Assembly (NCBI GenBank): GCA_963693305.1
Contig: OY855903.1
Coordinates: forward strand, 27,533,955-27,597,954
Source of the DNA: Meandrina meandrites
Lineage: Eukaryota; Cnidaria; Anthozoa; Scleractinia; Meandrinidae
Reading direction: 5' to 3'
Length of the DNA: 64,000 nucleotides
Shown here: piece by piece, positions 59,501-64,000 of the stretch
Layout: each line of letters opens with the position of its first letter
Numbering within the stretch: position 1 is the stretch's first letter
Notes under the pieces: model-generated
Databases searched by the model: none
What the model was told of the DNA's origin: nothing
The model's input: the letters and a program-made list of their open reading frames with translations, nothing else
Position numbers and translations under genes: made by a program

Positions 59501-61640
59501 GTCGTGTGACTGTGGAGGAAGAAAGGCAATGCTCAGAAAAGTCGATTTTGTTCATCAAACTAAACAGAGGATTACAAAAAACCCAAAGCAAGAGAATAAA
59601 AAGACCAACTGGTTGCAAACTGTGTGACGAATTACAGTAAATCCGCACCTTCTGCCAGTTAAAGCTCTTGCAGTCTGTCTAGTTGACGACGACGTGAAAC
59701 TTGTTCTTCTGGCGTCGTCAACGAGAACAGGACGACGAGATTTCATGGTCGCGCTTGCGCACTGACGTTCAACTTACTTCCGGTCATCGTCAGGGTTGCT
59801 TAACCTCCGTAATGTTTGGTATGGTACTGAAACAAAACTCTCTTTTTGACTTAACTTGTAGGTAACATGACTTTAGACTACAGTAGAATCATATTTTTCT
59901 GAGGGATAATAAACAGAAGAAACAATGAACAGATACCTGTACATTCAATTGCCTTCCAAGTGATTTCAAAATAGCATAAAATGCTTAAGTGAAACCTCTT
60001 AAGTAGCAATTTCATTCTCCAGTAACTTACAAAATGAAATTTACAATTTTTCTCAAATTTCATTCATCAAGGATAGTACTCAGTCCTGAGACTCGCACAG
60101 TTCACATAGAGCGGTGGAATACACACTTTGACATTTCCCATCAACAACCAGGGATGTTGCGCCCATGATACCTCTACCATATTTTCCATGTGGTCTGGCT
60201 ATGTCACCCGAAAACCAGACATACTTCAACTTTACTTTGTTCCTGTACGACAGCTTGCAGTTGCCATTTGGGCTACTCAATAAGATAAGGATGGAACCTG
60301 TGAGGTGGAATTTGGCAACCTCCAGGAATGTAGGGAGTATAGCTCACCATACGTGGCAGAGAGAGAAAAATGGTGCAGACAACAGCAGCCAACCCGACCA
60401 TTCCCAGCAAAGCAGAAGTGAATTGTCAAAGAAGACCATCTTTCACCAGGCAGGGCATCCATTGGGAGTCAAACTGAAGTACGGAAACAAGCGATTTGAC
60501 AGCAACTTGGAGAAAGAATGCCTCGACATCGTTGGTAATGTCATGATCCTGAATGCGCCTTATTGGAGTGACGTCTCTACCCAGTTTGTGTATTGTTTCC
60601 CCCACAATAGATCACCATCATAGTACGTCAACACAACGGTGGCAGCTCACATTTCCAATCAGGCAATCAGAAGCTTGTCTACAGGTAACTAAGATTAAAA
60701 TAATCAAACATTATTGCATGCACCCATTATCCTTCAGCAGCAATCAGGCCTAGTTTTTATTTGTCAACTACATTAAAATTGGAGACGAGTACGAGAAGCA
60801 TGTGTTTGCTTGTATCCAGTGGTACAGAGAAGACTCCCAGGAGCTTTACCCTCGACCTGTTGAGGTATGAAGCAGGACCAGCAAACTTCATGCCGGTGCT
60901 TTGCTTCTTCGTCTGTGAAAATGGATTGAGTTGAGAAGCTTGTTGTAAGTCCAATTCAACAAACAATCTGCTGAGTACAAAATGTAGGAGAAAGAAGAAC
61001 TATGGACTGTCTGATTCATTTTATTATAATCCACAGAACTTGCCATGGTCTTTAGCAGAAACTTGAATTTGAATAACTATCTAAAACCACTGCTAAGTTT
61101 TTATTATATTATTGTTCAGTATTAATAATCTACATGAAATGGGCACACTGTATCTTTCAAGCTATCCATATTAAGTTTTGCCTCTTGACTTTCGAACCCC
61201 TCTCCCCTCCCCCTTTCAGCAATTTCAAGCGACCTTCTTTGGGTGGGTATGGATATTTCCTGAAACTTCCTGGGTGCAGGGCACGAAATTGTGCCTCATA
61301 CAGTCGCCAATGCGACTAAAATTACCGTGCTGGCGAACAAGATTCAAAAGTTAGTCTCCAAGTTAGCGACCAGAACTCTTTGGGTTTTGTCTATCTTACC
61401 TTGATGTAGTTTGCAACTAAATAAAGCTTTAAGGTAGATGAATCGGCGCGAACGATGAAGTCTGTTAAGCAAAATTGTCACGAATGCTACGAACCGAACA
61501 TGTCAACATCCGCCATCTTGGATTTTCCAAATGTTACATTGTATATCGTGAAGTGAAATGTCCCTTTTGCTAACAACGCATATTGCGGGCTCACAGCATT
61601 CCGTACTTTTCTGACCGTGGCGACACCTTCCACATGCTCT
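59501..61640. other. Largely non-coding stretch
   Basis: An open frame at 60165-60623 is protein-like in part (HPLGVKLKYGNKRFDSNL) but I do not recognise it. Otherwise AT-rich DNA. Confidence 0.35.
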
Positions 61641-61837
61641 TATTTGGCTTGATTTAAATTTAAAATGACCAACGACAGTGATCGTGAAGAGTTATTTCAA
61701 TTACTGACTGCGCGTACAACTGTGACCGAGGACGACGTTTAGAATTCTCGCGGGGTTTGGAAAAAAAATACGAGAATGAGAAGCAGTTTTTTCGCACTTT
61801 GCCGCTCCGTGGCCACGTTGGTTTGCCGACAGACAAA

Positions 61838-62143
61838 ATGGCAATGTCACTGGTGCCAGAAGATCTACCTTTGGAACCAGAAATAGCAGCAACAAGAACA
61901 TCCCCTGATGGAAACTGCCTTTTTAATGCTGTGTCATTAGCTTTGGTGGGTGACAAGACACAAATGAGTCTTCTGCGTTTGCTTGTGGCTGTTGAGCTCC
62001 TCCTGAACTGTGAATTCTACATACAACACCCAAGATTCACTTCGTTTTCGTCAGCCGATCATCAAGAAGAGAAGCTGTTTTCCCTTTGCCTGATTGATCT
62101 CCAGCTTCAAATCACAGATGTTATTAAAGATTGCAAAATGTGA
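61838..62143 (+). CDS. OTU-like cysteine-protease exon or fragment
   Basis: From the ATG at 61838 about 101 residues run to TGA. SPDGNCLFNAVSLAL carries the D-G-N-C-L-F signature around the catalytic Cys of OTU deubiquitinases. LLRLLVAVELLLN resembles the following helix. The catalytic His that should come about 80-100 residues later is not in this exon, and the region shortly after looks divergent. It is therefore a partial gene, an exon, or a fragment from a transposon that carries OTU. Confidence 0.55.
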   Translation: MAMSLVPEDLPLEPEIAATRTSPDGNCLFNAVSLALVGDKTQMSLLRLLVAVELLLNCEFYIQHPRFTSFSSADHQEEKLFSLCLIDLQLQITDVIKDCKM

Positions 62144-64000
62144 AGTTTAAATAAATTGCAATGAATTGTAGTGTTTACAAAGGACCTGGAAATGGATTAG
62201 CGTTCTGACATTTGGAATCTGAAATTATGTTCAGTTGAGAAATCTTGTTGTTCAGAAGAAATGGGTCACAAGTATACACTAGTAAAGTTGCTAGATTCCC
62301 TTTGAACTACGTGAATTCCAGTGTTTCAGTTGACAGAAATTGCAATTAGTGTTGTTACTAAGGTGCATGTAATGCTGGAAAATTCAGTCTGTTAAGCTTG
62401 ATAATACTGAAAATAGCATTAAAATAGTTCAGATAACTCGGGTAGATACGTTTAAAAATGCTGCAACAAACAAAAAAAGATCTGTTTATTTTATTCTGGT
62501 AGTTAATGAAAATACGTAACTTGGTACTATTTTGATATGTAGTTGTAGTAAGGTAACGAAGGTTGCATTACCTTTGATTACCAAGGAGCCTCTTGCTTGG
62601 GCACGTTTGTTTGATTACTTATCCCGTTTAAGTGGTTGCGCAGACACTTCACTTCAAAGCTAGGAAAACCCTTCAATTTGACATTATTGCAGAATGCGTT
62701 TTTTCAACTATCTTTTTTTTAAAAATGGCTACTAACTTTTTGGACTTGGCGACCACTTTGGAAAATTTAGGAGCCAGATGGCTCCTTGCTAAAAAAGTTA
62801 ATTTCGTGCCTTGGGGTGGGTATGGATATTCTTCATAGTTGATTAAATTAACACTGTATGCAAAGAGCAAGCCATCTTTAACATTTCTTAAAGAAGACAT
62901 ACCTATAAAACGTTCACCTTTGTCAACCAAACTAGCTGTCAAGAGAGCCTCCAGCAATTAAAATCCAGTTAATTGGCTGTTTCAGATCATCAAGTAAAAT
63001 ATTTTGAGCAGCAACAAATTCCTACAAACAACCCGTGAAATGCCGCCGAACACAGCATTGCGACCAAAATATTTTTTTCTTGCCAAAAGCTAAGGCCTGT
63101 CCTAAATGCATCGATGCATAATGTTTATCATAATGTTTAAATTTCAGAGTAGGTTAAACATCTCAGATAGTGTAGGCGATCAACTTAAGTGTAGGCGAAT
63201 CGACTTGTGGGCGAAACATCTTGCAGGCGAAATGACCGGATACCCACTGTAGCAGAGCCTCGTTTCAGTGGACTGAAATGCCCTCCAAGTTGACCAAAGT
63301 GCACTACAACTGGAAGGAGTCCCATTGAGCTGTTGTTTAATCGGGAAGTTAGAGGAAAGATTCCAACACCAAAGACAATGTACACACACACTACAAAGCC
63401 AGGAACTCTAGTGTCTAAGCAGGAAATGAAGTCCAAGTCCAATAGGACAAGAAAATCAAGGTTATCAGTTGGAACAGAAACAGTCTTGTGACCGAAGTCC
63501 AGCAGGAAATCAGTGCTCCGAAAACTTAAGGCATGTAAAGCGGCAAATCAAGGAGGGGATCCCACACCCCAGCAAGAATCAGATGTTTTGACAACACCTG
63601 CCTCACTACCTGGAGAGGAATCAGCTTTAATTTGGGTCTCCTTAACAGTTAAGAATGCCTTGATCCACTGGAGAGCATTGGGGCCAGATCAGAGGCACTA
63701 TGGTCCTTGAGACACCAGAGGACAGAGACATTGAGCGACTGACTGTTGTTAACTTTCTCAAGGTAACATGAATGCTGAATATTGATTTCATTTAAAAATA
63801 AAGCTTGAGAGACCATGTTGTTAATTTTCTCAAGGGAACATAAACACTGATTACTGATTTCATTTGATCTAAACTCACTTTGAATAGCATAGTTTGTTTG
63901 TTTTTTCCATGTTTCATTTGGAAATGCTAACATCACTTTTTCATTCTTTTGGTTCGAAATATCTAGAGTCTGGTAATTTCGTCCGTTTCCGACCTGACAC
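62144..64000. other. Largely non-coding end of window
   Basis: GGGTGGGTATGGATATT at about 62816 repeats the word at about 61240, pointing to a shared repeat. At 63170-63235 a short GTAGGCGAA-tc-GACTTGT unit repeats about three times. No gene is recognised. Confidence 0.4.

Overview
The window reads as genomic DNA of an invertebrate animal, most probably an anthozoan cnidarian such as a stony coral. The reasons are AT-rich non-coding DNA, spliced genes with short introns, many transposon remnants (LINE, SINE, Harbinger, MITEs), and gene families I associate with cnidarian genomes. That assignment comes from recognition, not from a search.

The centrepiece is one complete, virus-like Polinton/Maverick element at 17404-41383 (23,980 bp). 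It has terminal inverted repeats (210 bp, one mismatch) and a perfect 6-bp target-site duplication, ACCATG, at 17398-17403 and 41384-41389. It inserted into an already decayed YqaJ-nuclease/PHD-type gene, which had earlier taken a 5'-truncated LINE (about 14812-16755, 12-bp TSD).

Element layout. The left arm (17848-18449, leftward) encodes two small proteins, one with a PPSY late-domain motif. A spliced RING-type gene (18618-19394) points right. A long leftward block (31061 down to 19650) encodes small unknown proteins, integrase with a chromodomain, two tandem penton-like minor capsid candidates, basic core-like proteins, the double-jelly-roll major capsid protein, an adenain-like protease, a packaging ATPase, a membrane protein, more basic proteins and a parvovirus-type phospholipase A2. 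Several genes in this block overlap by ATGA. A spliced GRF-type zinc-finger gene (31340-32228) and two small leftward genes follow. The right arm holds an acidic 40-residue leader exon (33099-33218), a tandem array of nine paralogous modules, and then protein-primed DNA polymerase B (36827-40792). An ORF of 54 codons with an N-myristoylation signal abuts the polymerase.

The most unusual part is the array at 33219-36813. Modules 2-9 have no usable start codon. Each, like the polymerase ORF, begins in phase 0 right after an AG acceptor-like site, and the acidic first exon ends in phase 0 at a GT donor. This predicts one shared leader exon spliced to any of about ten alternative 3' ORFs, similar in logic to adenovirus leader splicing. 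The modules share an F-box-like start (W-D-x-L-P-x-E-[LVI]-Q-x-x-I) and a C-x2-C ... H-x2-C putative zinc site that I cannot assign to a known family.

Five element genes (membrane protein, protease, major capsid, GRF gene, polymerase) each carry exactly one in-frame stop. All five are TGA and the downstream frame is otherwise open. TGA is also the normal terminator of many genes here, so this copy is probably a recently inserted, decaying provirus rather than one using a different code.

The flanks hold host exons (192-1067, 8419-8886), a broken gene (9339-10076), LINE fragments (2286-3058, 12403-12834, 48955-49262), a LINE 2A peptide (51234-51263), a 63-bp minisatellite, a long CATA microsatellite, a 668-bp tandem duplication, a tRNA-derived SINE, a Harbinger-type MITE inside a small membrane-protein ORF, an intact spliced Harbinger transposase gene (57397-58608) and an OTU-like exon.
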